A DNA stretch of 64,000 nt, taken from an uncultured Parolsenella sp. Its GTDB lineage: Bacteria; Actinomycetota; Coriobacteriia; Coriobacteriales; Atopobiaceae. The translations under genes and the position numbers were made by a program. Numbering within the stretch: position 1 is the stretch's first letter; each line of letters opens with the position of its first letter. Under the pieces are notes generated by a model. That model ran no database searches. It was given only the letters and a program-made list of their open reading frames with translations, and had not been told where the DNA came from. This document shows positions 1 to 9,355 of this stretch, piece by piece. Location of the stretch: positions 3,337 through 67,336 of the forward strand of contig NZ_CAKUIH010000011.1 of assembly GCF_934660935.1 (NCBI RefSeq). The letters run 5' to 3'.

Positions 1-3000
1 AACTGGCCAGCCTTGAGGTCTGCGCCCTCGAGAACCTTGGCCGCGGTGAGCGCGAGCTTCGTGGGCTTGGCAGTGTAGACGTTTTCGAACTCAACCTCAC
101 CCGCATCTACGAGCTTGTGAGTAACGCCGAGGGTTCCGTCCCCGTTGTCCACGACGGTCGTCGTCACACGGTAGGTTGCATCGCTATACGTAACGCCATT
201 CGCGGTGGTCCCGTAGCCATGCTCGCGAATCGTGTAGTTGTGGACGCCAGGAGCGGTGTACTTAATGGGGCTCAGAACCACATTGCCGGACGCGTCGTTC
301 TTGCCAGTAGCAACGATCGCATCCCCCTCGAGGAGATCAAACGTGAACTCGTTCTCATCGAGGGTGCGCCCGGTCAGGGTCTTGTGGACCTTGATCTGAT
401 CGGTGACGCTCGAAGTGGTAGACGTGACGCTGTAGGAGTTCGTGAAGGTGAAGGCCGGGCCATCGAGCTCCTTGCCGCTCGCGTCGACGCGAGCGACGGT
501 GAGCTTGCCACGGCCGTCGTCCGTAACCTTGATGTACACGGTGCGCGAGGACTGCTCGTCGTTCGTGACGCCCTTCGCAGAACCGCTCTCGGTGATGACG
601 TAGCGGTAGGTGTGGGAGCGCTCGCGAACGGGCTCGGCGCCGGTTTCGCCATCGGTCGCGGCAGCGGCGCTGTCGGAGACGACGCGCATCAGCCTGCGAG
701 ACCTACGCCAGGAGGCAGTGGCGACGGTGTCCGCCTCAACGTCGTGGTTAGCAAGGGCCTGAGGTGCCGGCTCGGGAGCGGACTCGGACTCCGCGGCAGG
801 AGCGGACTCAGACGCAGCGCCCTCAGACGGCGCGGGAGCGGCTTCCTGAGTTGCGGGAGGAGCAGCGTCGGGCTCGGAATCGACAGCGGGGTTCCCGGTC
901 TCTCCCACCGCAGGCTCGTTGAGCTGCGCGTTAGGCGTGGGTGAGGATTCGCCCAGGACAGCGGCGTCGCCAGCCGCGGCGCCCGCACCTTCCGCCTCGC
1001 CAGCGGCATCATTGGTCTCGACGTTCTCGCCAAGGGCCTTCAGAAGGTCCTCGAGCGTAAACTTGATCGAGCCAAAGTCGACGTTGCCGTTCGCATCGTT
1101 CGTGGTCAAGGTGCGGGTGGGCATGGGGGCACCAATCTCGCCCTCGACGGTGAAAGTGAACTTCCCGGTGATATCGGTACCATCAAGGAGTTCAGGCACG
1201 CGGAGCTGCTTGGAGCCCACAAGGTTGATGGAAACGGGCTCGCCCGTCGCGTACGTGTTGAGGAACGCGAGGCCACCGTCAGAGAGGTCCGTGGTGCAAG
1301 TCAGCTTTCCGTCGCCGTTATCCACAACGGTCACGTTGAAGGAGAAGCTCGACGCCGTGGGCGTCACGCCCTTATCGCTGAGACCGTCAGTCACCTCGTA
1401 GGCAACGTACGGAATCGTCCAAGTGTTGCCCGTGCGAGTAGCGAGACCCTCTCGAACAAGGCCGGCGAGTATATCGCTGTCGTAGGACAGGGTCCCGAAC
1501 TTCACCTGGCGGTCGATGTTCGTGGCAGTGGAAACGACCCTGCCGGTGTCCTTGCCATAGACCAGGCGGAAGTTGAAGTCGTTATTGAACATGAGGCCGT
1601 TCGTCATGGACTTCGTGCCCACGATGGGGGCTGTCTCACCGGTGGCAACGTAAGAGTTCTTGAAGGAGACCTTCGCAGCGGCGTTCGCGTCAGAACCGGC
1701 AACGTAGGAGTACGTGTTGTCGACACCAGACGTGCTCGTGACGTGCGTCGTTACCGTGAGTTTGGCGGTAGAGGCGTCATCAGCCGTGGTGATCACGACG
1801 TTATAGCTCGTTGCGTCATATCTGACGCCACCAAGATTGCCGCCCTTCTCGGTGATGGTGTAGGAGTAGACCTTCCCCACATCTTCCTGGGTAAACTTGA
1901 CGCCAGCAGGAGAGCTCACCACAAGGGCCTCGCCCCCGTCAGGAGCTGCGGAGTTGGCGTGCTCGCCGGCAATGCCGAGCTTGTCGCCATCACCGGTCGC
2001 GGTGACGACAAACCCAAACTCTCCCGCGCTCATCGCACGGCCGTCCATCCTCTTCGTTACGCTCAGGCCACCGGCAGCGGTGTAGTCGAGCTGCGAGCTG
2101 TAGGTGTTCGTGAAGACGTTGCTCCCGTTCGCCACGACGGCGCTCATCGTGCCGTTGCCCCGGTCAGCGACCGTTACGGTCACCGTCGCGGTATGTTTAT
2201 CGTCAGAGATTCCAGGGATACCAGAGGCATTCTCGGTGACCTCATAGACGAACGTGCGCTCGCCGTCACGCACCATGTCGTAGGTGAACGGGATGGTGCC
2301 AAACGTGAAGTCAGCAGCCTCGGCAGCGTTGCTGACGGTCACGCTGGTGACTTCTGTGCCATTAGCATCAACGGGAAGCGGCGCTCCGGGGGTCTTAGCG
2401 TTAATGGTGAAGGTGAAGCTGTCGCCAGCGCGCCAATCACGACCCTCGAGAACCTTGGAGAAGTGGGGGCTCACGAGCTGGTCAGACGGGATGCTCGAGT
2501 CATACGTGTTGACGAACTCCCTGTCACCGGAGATGCGGCTGACGGTCGCCTCGAGCTTGCCGGTCTCCGTGTTGTCTCGCACGGTAACACGGAAGGCGGC
2601 GACGTTGTCGCTGTAGCTCATGCCACCAGCGCTTCCGCGCTCCTCGGTGACCCTGTAGTCGTACTGGCCAGGCTGCGTGTACACGATGGAGCCAAAGTCG
2701 ATCATGGCCGCGCCATCGGCAACGTCATCGGGACCAAGGACGACCCTCGTGGAGGGAGCGCCGTCGTCACCCATGGGGACGGGAGCGCCGTTGACGCCCT
2801 CAAGCAGGAAGGCGAAGCTGTCGCCGTCCCGCCAGTCGCGACCCTCAAGGACCTTCGTCAGGCCGAAGTCAGCCGTGGCGAAGCTGGCGTCCGCGGCATG
2901 GTACGCGTTCTCGAACAGAACCCTACGGCTGCCGTCGCTCACGACCTGACCATCAATCTTCGTCGTAACTGTCAGCGTGCCGTCAAGGTTATCGATGACG

Positions 3001-6000
3001 GAGATGGCCACCTCGTGCGTGTGATTGTCATAGGTAACGCCAGGGACCCTGTCTTCGTCGGCAGGGGTGACCTCTGCCACCTCGAACGCGTAGGTCTTGT
3101 TGGCGTTCTCTGCACTAAAGACGATGTCAGACAGCTTTGCCATATCCTCGGCGACGCCGCTTGCGCGCCTCTGGGTGTTCGAGAAGCTCTTGTCGGAATC
3201 AGAGAGCAGGGCATTTGCCTCGTCAGCCGTCGCAGCAACAGTGCCGTCCTCGGCGGTTGCATCCTTGCCAGTAATGGTGAAGGAGAACATGCCCATATCC
3301 ATGGAGCGGCCGGTGAGGACCTTGCTCACGGTAAGGCCGGGATAGTAGGCGACCTCGGTGGGCGCGTAGACGTTCGTAAAGGCCGCGTGATCGGTGACGT
3401 CCTTGTCCGCATCGATCGCGGAGGTCGTGTTGTCGTAGGAGACGTTCCCAAGGGCGAGTTTGCCATTGTCGTCAACGATAGTGACGGTTGCGGTGGCGAC
3501 GTGACGGTCCCACGTGATGCCCGCGCTATCCTCGGCAGGAGCGTTCTCACGAATAGCGAAAGTGTACTCGCCGGGCTTGGTGAACGTCATCTCGCCAGAC
3601 TCAAAGTTGACCACGTTGCCGTTGGTCTTGTGCTCGAGGGCCATGTCAGAGGCGACGCCGTTCTCGGGGCCAGAGACGAGGCTCAGGGAGAAGTTGAAGT
3701 TATCCGTATCGAGCATGTCTCGGCCAACAAGCTGCTTCTCGCCCTTGATGATTCCGGACTCAGCGAACGCCTGGGGCGTATAGGAGTTCTCGAACGCGGC
3801 CTCGGCGAGCCCGTCGGACTCCCCCTCGCGCGTATAGGTCGCGGAAACCTTGACGAGGTTCTCACCGTCGACGGTCTCGTGGGTCACGGTCACGGTCGCG
3901 ATCCAGACCGTAGCGTCATACGTCATGCCGGGGCGAGCGTCAGCGGGGACCTTCTCGCAAATCTTGTACTGGTAGGTCTTGCCCACGTTCTTATTCGTGA
4001 AGGTGATGCCCTCGAAGACCACGACGCCATGGGCGTTGTTGTGGCCAACGAGCTCGGTCGCGCCGGCGGGCATGGGTGCGCCGTTCATAGGCGTCAGCGA
4101 GAACTCGAACATCTCGGACTGGAGGGGCAGCGCGCCGGACGCATCGCTCAGCGTCTTCGTGGCGATGGGTGCCCAGTCCTGCGAAGTGGCGTCAAAGGTG
4201 TTCGTGAACCTCGCGACGTCCGTCGAGGCAGCATCGGCGGCGACGTTGGCACCGAGGTCGTCGTGGACGCGCGTGATCTCGGAGGAGGCAGCAAGCGTTC
4301 CGTCGTGGTTGTCCTCGACCGTGACGGTCACGGTGTAGAGGGCGAGCGAGGTCGACACACCGGGCGTCGTGGCTTCCTCGGCAGGCTCGAAGACCTGGTA
4401 GACGTATGTTCCGGGCGTCTCGTAGGCGATGTCACCAAAGCTGAAGGCGACAGGCGTGCCGGAGGCCGTGCCTTCGGGGCTCGTCACGACCACCTTGGAG
4501 ATGTCTCGCTCGGCGCCTTCCGGCATGGGAGCACCGTCGAGACCCTGGAGGATGAAGGTGAAGCTATCGTTCGCAAGCCAATCGCGGCCATTGAGGATTT
4601 TCTCGCCAACGAGGCTCTCTCCACCGGAGAGCGTTCCCGTAGCGGAGTAAGTGTTCGTGAATTCCGCCTTAGCCTCGAGCCCAGCCTCGACCACACCTTC
4701 CTGCGCGGTGGAGGGCGAAGTCTCGAAGCCGCTCGCGGCTTTCTCGGTCACGGTGTAAGCGGTTCCCCGAGCGAGGCCATACACGTAGAGCGTCTCTCCG
4801 TGCTTGAGCGTGTGCGTGGCATTGCCGGCGACGTCGAGCGTGAGGTCCCAGGACTCGTCACCATGGACCGTCCCGTCCTCGCCCTTAACGGTGGCCTTGA
4901 ACGTCTTGCCGGCGGCGCCGGGGATCGAGATGTTGAACGTGAAGTCGAGGTCGTTGTAGTAATCCTCGTCAAAGCCAGCGGGAACAGCGACCGTCTTGGA
5001 AATCGCGAGCGTTCCGGGCTGCTCGAGCGAGATGCGACCGTTGTTGCCAAGGGCAACGTTGATTGTCCTGCCATTCCAGTGGGGGTTGATGATGGAGGAG
5101 GCGGTTGTCGTTGCGTTGCTTCCCTTATTGGTAAGAAGCTCGTTGATATAGGTGAGGCGGCGCGAACCCTTCCTCAAGATGAGATATCCGGACTCATCAG
5201 TGGCAATTGCACCCGTAACACCCTCGGCAACGCTGCCGGGGAAGGAGACCACGCTCGAAGACTTGGTGGCCGCTTCGTCAGCGATGTCGTACCAGGAGCG
5301 CTTGTAGTAATACGTCGCAGAACCGCTCAACGGATCACGAGCACGCTGGGTGCACTCGGCGTTGAGATAGAGCGGAGTGTCTTCGGTGATGTAGTAGTAG
5401 CTGTTACCCGTCGCAGGAGTGAATGCAGACGTCGTGTCTCCATCCTCCCCACCGGAGTACGCGTTCGCGAGGAAGTAAACCTTTCCCTCTTCATCTGTGT
5501 GGCTGGCAATGTAGTCCGCCATGGCCTCGTCGGGGTTCGCGAGGAGATCAATCGCCTCTTCCTTGAGGCTCGACCCGTAGAACACGCGAATGGGAAACGT
5601 CAGCGTCACGTCGCCGGTTCCCTCATCCTCGTCGACGTTGAAATGACGAAGCGGAATGAGGGACGCCGGAATGGAGACGGTCACCTTGTCGCCAGTCCGG
5701 GCATCATCGGAACGCTCGACACGGATGATAATGTCTTTGAGGTCACCCGCGGGATAGAGCAAGTTGCCGGCCGTGCCGTGGAACGTGTAGGTATCGACGT
5801 TTCCGGAAGTGGATTTATCCGGGTTGTAGAAGACCTGCTTGGCGAACACAATGCTCTTGAAGCTGTCGACCTTCATGTAGTCGCCCAGCTGGTCGGTGAA
5901 CGTCACGTAGCCAGACGTGTTCTCGGCACCCTCGACGACATCGGTGGGATGACCGGCAGCACTCACGATGTCCTGTGAGATTCCACTAAAGACATCCTTG

Positions 6001-7025
6001 AGATCGTTGGCGCTCGTCGCGGTCTTATAGAAGTCGGAGTCAGTCGCGCGCGCACCAAGCTCGTCATACTTCGTTGCAGCGGGATAGTTGCTGGACACGG
6101 CGTGCAGGAACTTGTTTTCCTTCGTAGCTCCCCAGCCGTTGGGGTCAGCGGAAGGATTGGCGCCATTCTGGATGCCAACGGTGTAGATGGTGGTTCCACC
6201 ATCCTTGAGAGCCTTGGCGGTGGAGACGGCGGAGTTGGCAACACGCGAGCTGAAGTCGCTGTTCATGGTTGGAGTGCCATCAGTGAAGAACACGACGACC
6301 CTCTTGGCGCCGGGGCGTGGGTTGTCGTCGAGTGCCTTTTTGGCCTGGCTCATGCCCTCGTCGGCGCGGGTGGCGCCGGCAGGGTCGATCGCGTTGATGC
6401 GGGAGGTGATGGTCCCCTTGCCGTCCTGCGTGCAGGCGGTGAGCCCAAGCATGCGCTGACTGTAGTTGTATTTGTAGCCGCCAGACCAATAGGTATCGTT
6501 GCCGATACGCTCCGTGCCGTCACCGGCAAACTTCACCACGGCGACGCGATGCTGCTGGCTTGCGTCCGAGATACCCTCGTTTGCCTTCGCGATCTCGTCG
6601 ACGAAGGCGTTGGCGGCAGCCTTGAGCGCATCGATGCGCTTGGTGGAGTCACGGTTGCCCATCGAGTCGTCCATCGAGCCAGAGGCGTCAAGAACGAGAA
6701 CTATGTCCAGGGGCGTCGAGGACGTCATCGTCAGGTTCGACGTCGATGAGATGGCGGAGAGGGACGTCAGGAAATCCGAGCCATTACCCTTCTCAATCGT
6801 CATATCACCGTCCGCGCCAGAGAGGACGATATTATCGTTCGAGACGGTCTTGTCCGTCCAGATGCGGCCGACGTTCTCTGTTGAGTTTTCGAGACCCCAG
6901 TTACGCCATGTCGACGCAGAGGAGGGATCAGCCACCGTCTCGGCGCCAGCCGTGGCGGCAAATGCTGAGACGGGAGTTAACGTAAGGAATAACGCAAACA
7001 ACAACAGAAGCCTTAGTCGCTTCAT
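1..7025 (-). CDS. Giant secreted vWA protein with pilin-type isopeptide repeats (3' end outside window)
   Basis: The frame is open from ATG 7025 to the window edge, about 2,341 codons, with an SD-like GGAGGT just upstream. Residues 1-23 form a signal peptide (basic MKRLR, hydrophobic core, AFA cleavage site). A von Willebrand A domain follows, with the MIDAS start DASGS at residues 113-117 and a later FFTDGTP strand. From about residue 670 come at least eleven tandem Ig-like units. Each opens with a K-L-x-G-R type strand and ends in F-x-N-x-Y, the Lys/Asn pattern of Spy0128/FctA-type domains that form internal isopeptide bonds. One unit carries a long Pro/Ala/Glu-rich insertion (about 630-1020). 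A C-terminal sortase signal is expected but not visible. Likely role: surface adhesin or fibre tip. The domain assignment is strong; the ligand is unknown. Confidence 0.9.
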   Translation of the reverse strand, partial: MKRLRLLLLFALFLTLTPVSAFAATAGAETVADPSSASTWRNWGLENSTENVGRIWTDKTVSNDNIVLSGADGDMTIEKGNGSDFLTSLSAISSTSNLTMTSSTPLDIVLVLDASGSMDDSMGNRDSTKRIDALKAAANAFVDEIAKANEGISDASQQHRVAVVKFAGDGTERIGNDTYWSGGYKYNYSQRMLGLTACTQDGKGTITSRINAIDPAGATRADEGMSQAKKALDDNPRPGAKRVVVFFTDGTPTMNSDFSSRVANSAVSTAKALKDGGTTIYTVGIQNGANPSADPNGWGATKENKFLHAVSSNYPAATKYDELGARATDSDFYKTATSANDLKDVFSGISQDIVSAAGHPTDVVEGAENTSGYVTFTDQLGDYMKVDSFKSIVFAKQVFYNPDKSTSGNVDTYTFHGTAGNLLYPAGDLKDIIIRVERSDDARTGDKVTVSIPASLIPLRHFNVDEDEGTGDVTLTFPIRVFYGSSLKEEAIDLLANPDEAMADYIASHTDEEGKVYFLANAYSGGEDGDTTSAFTPATGNSYYYITEDTPLYLNAECTQRARDPLSGSATYYYKRSWYDIADEAATKSSSVVSFPGSVAEGVTGAIATDESGYLILRKGSRRLTYINELLTNKGSNATTTASSIINPHWNGRTINVALGNNGRISLEQPGTLAISKTVAVPAGFDEDYYNDLDFTFNISIPGAAGKTFKATVKGEDGTVHGDESWDLTLDVAGNATHTLKHGETLYVYGLARGTAYTVTEKAASGFETSPSTAQEGVVEAGLEAKAEFTNTYSATGTLSGGESLVGEKILNGRDWLANDSFTFILQGLDGAPMPEGAERDISKVVVTSPEGTASGTPVAFSFGDIAYETPGTYVYQVFEPAEEATTPGVSTSLALYTVTVTVEDNHDGTLAASSEITRVHDDLGANVAADAASTDVARFTNTFDATSQDWAPIATKTLSDASGALPLQSEMFEFSLTPMNGAPMPAGATELVGHNNAHGVVVFEGITFTNKNVGKTYQYKICEKVPADARPGMTYDATVWIATVTVTHETVDGENLVKVSATYTREGESDGLAEAAFENSYTPQAFAESGIIKGEKQLVGRDMLDTDNFNFSLSLVSGPENGVASDMALEHKTNGNVVNFESGEMTFTKPGEYTFAIRENAPAEDSAGITWDRHVATATVTIVDDNGKLALGNVSYDNTTSAIDADKDVTDHAAFTNVYAPTEVAYYPGLTVSKVLTGRSMDMGMFSFTITGKDATAEDGTVAATADEANALLSDSDKSFSNTQRRASGVAEDMAKLSDIVFSAENANKTYAFEVAEVTPADEDRVPGVTYDNHTHEVAISVIDNLDGTLTVTTKIDGQVVSDGSRRVLFENAYHAADASFATADFGLTKVLEGRDWRDGDSFAFLLEGVNGAPVPMGDDGAPSTRVVLGPDDVADGAAMIDFGSIVYTQPGQYDYRVTEERGSAGGMSYSDNVAAFRVTVRDNTETGKLEATVSRISGDREFVNTYDSSIPSDQLVSPHFSKVLEGRDWRAGDSFTFTINAKTPGAPLPVDANGTEVTSVTVSNAAEAADFTFGTIPFTYDMVRDGERTFVYEVTENASGIPGISDDKHTATVTVTVADRGNGTMSAVVANGSNVFTNTYSSQLDYTAAGGLSVTKRMDGRAMSAGEFGFVVTATGDGDKLGIAGEHANSAAPDGGEALVVSSPAGVKFTQEDVGKVYSYTITEKGGNLGGVRYDATSYNVVITTADDASTAKLTVTTHVTSTSGVDNTYSYVAGSDANAAAKVSFKNSYVATGETAPIVGTKSMTNGLMFNNDFNFRLVYGKDTGRVVSTATNIDRQVKFGTLSYDSDILAGLVREGLATRTGNTWTIPYVAYEVTDGLSDKGVTPTASSFSFNVTVVDNGDGKLTCTTDLSDGGLAFLNTYATGEPVSINLVGSKQLRVPELLDGTDITGKFTFTVEGEIGAPMPTRTLTTNDANGNVDFGSIKFTLEDLLKALGENVETNDAAGEAEGAGAAAGDAAVLGESSPTPNAQLNEPAVGETGNPAVDSEPDAAPPATQEAAPAPSEGAASESAPAAESESAPEPAPQALANHDVEADTVATASWRRSRRLMRVVSDSAAAATDGETGAEPVRERSHTYRYVITESGSAKGVTNDEQSSRTVYIKVTDDGRGKLTVARVDASGKELDGPAFTFTNSYSVTSTTSSVTDQIKVHKTLTGRTLDENEFTFDLLEGDAIVATGKNDASGNVVLSPIKYTAPGVHNYTIREHGYGTTANGVTYSDATYRVTTTVVDNGDGTLGVTHKLVDAGEVEFENVYTAKPTKLALTAAKVLEGADLKAGQ

Positions 7026-7121
7026 GGTGACCTCCTCCGACGAAAGCTAGATAACCGAGCTTATCGTCAGGAAATCGAGGTCAATTCAATAGGTCACATG
7101 TGTGCCAAATTTGAGAACTCG

Positions 7122-7137
7122 CAGGTAGATTAACCTG
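7122..7137. promoter_or_regulatory. Short inverted repeat upstream of the vWA gene
   Basis: CAGGT and ACCTG arms are separated by six bases, about 100 bases upstream of the vWA protein start and between it and the LuxR-type gene. A CACATGTG palindrome lies at 7096-7103. Either could be an operator for the adjacent LuxR-type regulator. This is inference from position and symmetry only. Confidence 0.25.
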
Positions 7138-7253
7138 TTCTAAAAATCACTGTTTCCGCGAACGGTATGGGAAAACAAGGCCATGCGTTGGCTGCGGAGG
7201 CGCATATTTGTCGATGCGGAGGGGCGATTAAACGCCCCCAAGCCCCTCTTGCC

Positions 7254-8726
7254 CTAACCCTGATCGCGAGTCCTGAGCTCGTCGAACCAAGCGTCGAATT
7301 CTCGATAGAGACCAACGCGCGTAGTCACTCCCGCCTTCTCGTAGATGGCGGAGATATGCCTCTGAGCCACGCGGCGCGAGACGAACAGACCATCCGCGAT
7401 CTCTTGAACACCGAGCTCCGTCGTCAGGAGGGACTTATACACTTCCCTCTCCCTCGCGGTGAGGCCAATCTTCTCGGCGTATAGGGCGAGCGCCTCTTCG
7501 CGAGACGGAAGGGCGGGCTCCTGAATGAGGGCATCGCCGATCCCCGCCTTCTCCTCGTCCAGGTCCTCCGTAATTCCCCACGCGATGTCACGGACAAGGA
7601 CGAGAAGGCAGACGATCGACAGTAAGCATGATACGGTCACAGTCACGACCACGCCCAGTGACTCGAAGAGTGGGCGAGCGAGCAATGCACCCAAAGCGCC
7701 CACAAGACAGCTGATGGCCCTCCCCATACTTGCAACGATCTCCGGACAAGATGTCTTAGGTGCCACCCTCATGAAACTCGCGCTGAGATACATGACATAG
7801 AAAGAACCATATATTCCCGCAATGAAGGTAGCGGCGGGCATTCCTTCCGGCGTTTCCGCCGCGGGCACCGCCGCAGCGACAAGGAACATCGCACATATCG
7901 TGATGAGGGAGCGAAGGTGACCCTTCTTCAGGTCAAACAGCACGCCAACGAGTGGAAGCGAAAGCGAGTAGACGATCTTGGAGAGACCGGTGCTGATGAC
8001 ATTCCCGTTTGCATAGTTCCAGACAAGAACGCCGTCGAGAAGACCATAGTCGAGGGTCATGGCGGTAGCAGCAACCGCAAGAAGAATAATCGATCTCCTA
8101 CTCACGCCAGATACCTGTTGAGTCGATGACTGGGGGTCGCACAACCATTGCCTAGCGGGACGGCCGGCAAGCCACAAGATGACAATCGCACTCAGGGTTA
8201 CGCAAATCACAAAGGCCGCGGGGGTCATCCCGAGGGTCTCGACAAGATACTGGAGCAGGGAGGCGACACCCATGCCAATTCCAAGCGCTCGCCCAGAGAC
8301 CGCACTCTCGCACGACACGAGGCTAAATCCACAATGGACGGCTGCGCCAATGTAGCCAAGGGCCAGAATCGTCACACTGCTCGCGATAAGGAAGCCGGGC
8401 AGGCGAAGGGTTGCCGCCATCCCGATGGCTCCGGTAACGCAAAAAGACATCGCAGCGGCAGCGGCAGTTCTTTTCTCCATCGAGCCGGAAAGATAGGATC
8501 CCGCTACCCAGAAAAGGACATAGCCAAGCCCCGTAAAGGCGAGCAGGATCGCGTATACGTTCCCTATGACGCCAGGATCCGCAAGGCGAGGAGTGCGCCC
8601 AAGCGTTACGGACATGCAGAGCTTCCAGGTAAAGAAATAGAGGGAGAAAGAGGCAACCTCGATAAATAGCTCCCGCGAGAAATAGCGGGAGGGAACAATA
8701 TGCCGAAACCGTCTAGTTACGCGCAC
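7254..8726 (-). CDS. Membrane-integrated LuxR-family transcriptional regulator
   Basis: A 490-residue protein with many hydrophobic segments (roughly 10-12) followed by a C-terminal LuxR/FixJ helix-turn-helix. The HTH carries the sequence LTAREREVYKSLL, then EIADGLFVSRRVAQRHISAI, near residues 420-480. This fusion of an MFS-like membrane half to a LuxR output domain is expanded in Coriobacteriia. I chose the GTG at 8726 because GGGAGG lies six bases upstream; the longer frame from 8816 has no comparable site. It precedes the vWA surface gene on the same strand, so it may sense an envelope or small-molecule signal and control that gene. Ligand and targets are unknown. Confidence 0.85.
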   Translation of the reverse strand: MRVTRRFRHIVPSRYFSRELFIEVASFSLYFFTWKLCMSVTLGRTPRLADPGVIGNVYAILLAFTGLGYVLFWVAGSYLSGSMEKRTAAAAAMSFCVTGAIGMAATLRLPGFLIASSVTILALGYIGAAVHCGFSLVSCESAVSGRALGIGMGVASLLQYLVETLGMTPAAFVICVTLSAIVILWLAGRPARQWLCDPQSSTQQVSGVSRRSIILLAVAATAMTLDYGLLDGVLVWNYANGNVISTGLSKIVYSLSLPLVGVLFDLKKGHLRSLITICAMFLVAAAVPAAETPEGMPAATFIAGIYGSFYVMYLSASFMRVAPKTSCPEIVASMGRAISCLVGALGALLARPLFESLGVVVTVTVSCLLSIVCLLVLVRDIAWGITEDLDEEKAGIGDALIQEPALPSREEALALYAEKIGLTAREREVYKSLLTTELGVQEIADGLFVSRRVAQRHISAIYEKAGVTTRVGLYREFDAWFDELRTRDQG

Positions 8727-8937
8727 GAGTTGCCTCCCTTCATCTCTCCACCTATCTTCGCACGATATTCGAGGGGGGGGGACAATAAAACCGCGACAAA
8801 AGTCCCAAATGTTCATCGCTTTTGAAGCTGATATCAGAGCTCGGGAGAAGGATAACGATTACGCTCTTTCACGCTTCGTTGGTAGGCATTCAGAGATGCC
8901 TTGAGAGCGCGAATACCGGGCGCAGAGGAGGTCAGCA

Positions 8938-8965
8938 TAAAAAACGCCGGAGAAGCACTCCGGCG
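8938..8965 (-). terminator. Rho-independent terminator after tRNA-Ala
   Basis: An eight-base-pair GC stem (8945-8952 with 8958-8965) and five-base loop are followed on the minus strand by a run of T residues. It lies directly after the tRNA-Ala 3' end. Confidence 0.9.
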
Positions 8966-8973
8966 AAACAGAC

Positions 8974-9049
8974 TGGTGGAGACGATGGGGATCGAACCCA
9001 CGACCTCAGGCTTGCAAAGCCCGCGCTCTCCCAACTGAGCTACGTCCCC
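8974..9049 (-). tRNA. tRNA-Ala (anticodon TGC)
   Basis: A complete cloverleaf of 76 bases including an encoded CCA. The acceptor stem is GGGGACG with CGTCTCC, the D-loop sequence TAGCTCAGTTGGGAGAGC and T-loop GGTTCGATCC are canonical, and the anticodon loop reads TTTGCAA, giving TGC. It is the second gene of an Ile-Ala pair on the minus strand. Confidence 0.96.
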
Positions 9050-9056
9050 TTTTAGT

Positions 9057-9101
9057 AATAAACGCCCCAGCGGCGACTCGGCTCACGCTGGGGCGTTTAT
9101 T
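9057..9101. terminator. Long perfect hairpin between tRNA-Ile and tRNA-Ala
   Basis: Perfect 15-base inverted arms (9057-9071 and 9087-9101) with a 15-base spacer. On the minus strand it follows tRNA-Ile and precedes tRNA-Ala. The stem ends in CGTTTATT rather than a clean T run, so it may be a terminator, an attenuator or an RNA-processing structure that separates the two tRNAs. Confidence 0.6.
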
Positions 9102-9111
9102 GGCAAAAAGG

Positions 9112-9188
9112 TGGTGGGCCCGACAAGGTTCGAACTTGTGACCTCCCGGTTATCAGCCGGACGCTCTGACCAACTGAGCTACGGGCCC
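9112..9188 (-). tRNA. tRNA-Ile (anticodon GAT)
   Basis: A complete 77-base cloverleaf with encoded CCA. The acceptor is GGGCCCG with CGGGCCC, the anticodon loop gives GAT, and the T-loop GTTCGAAC is canonical. Ile(GAT) followed by Ala(TGC) is the pair usually found in 16S-23S spacers, but no rRNA is present here. Confidence 0.96.
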
Positions 9189-9221
9189 ACATGCGGTGTG
9201 TCTGCCACATCGCGCTTGGCT

Positions 9222-9251
9222 ATAATAAGCCAACCCGATGCCGTAGGTCAA
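9222..9251 (-). promoter_or_regulatory. Probable sigma-70-type promoter of tRNA-Ile
   Basis: On the minus strand TTGACC (9251-9246) and TATTAT (9227-9222) are separated by 18 bases, about 34 bases upstream of the tRNA-Ile 5' end. Confidence 0.6.
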
Positions 9252-9355
9252 CAGAAATTTAAAAATCTTTGAGAGTTTTTTCTGCCCACCCTATTGGGTA
9301 GGATTAACTACTACTTCAAGCAGGATTTCCCATTCACTCGGAGGGAGTGGAACAT

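Noticed and set aside
1743..5978. Plus-strand open frame of 1,411 codons
   Set aside because: It is antisense to the vWA protein, lacks a recognisable domain, and reflects the GC-biased third positions of the true frame.
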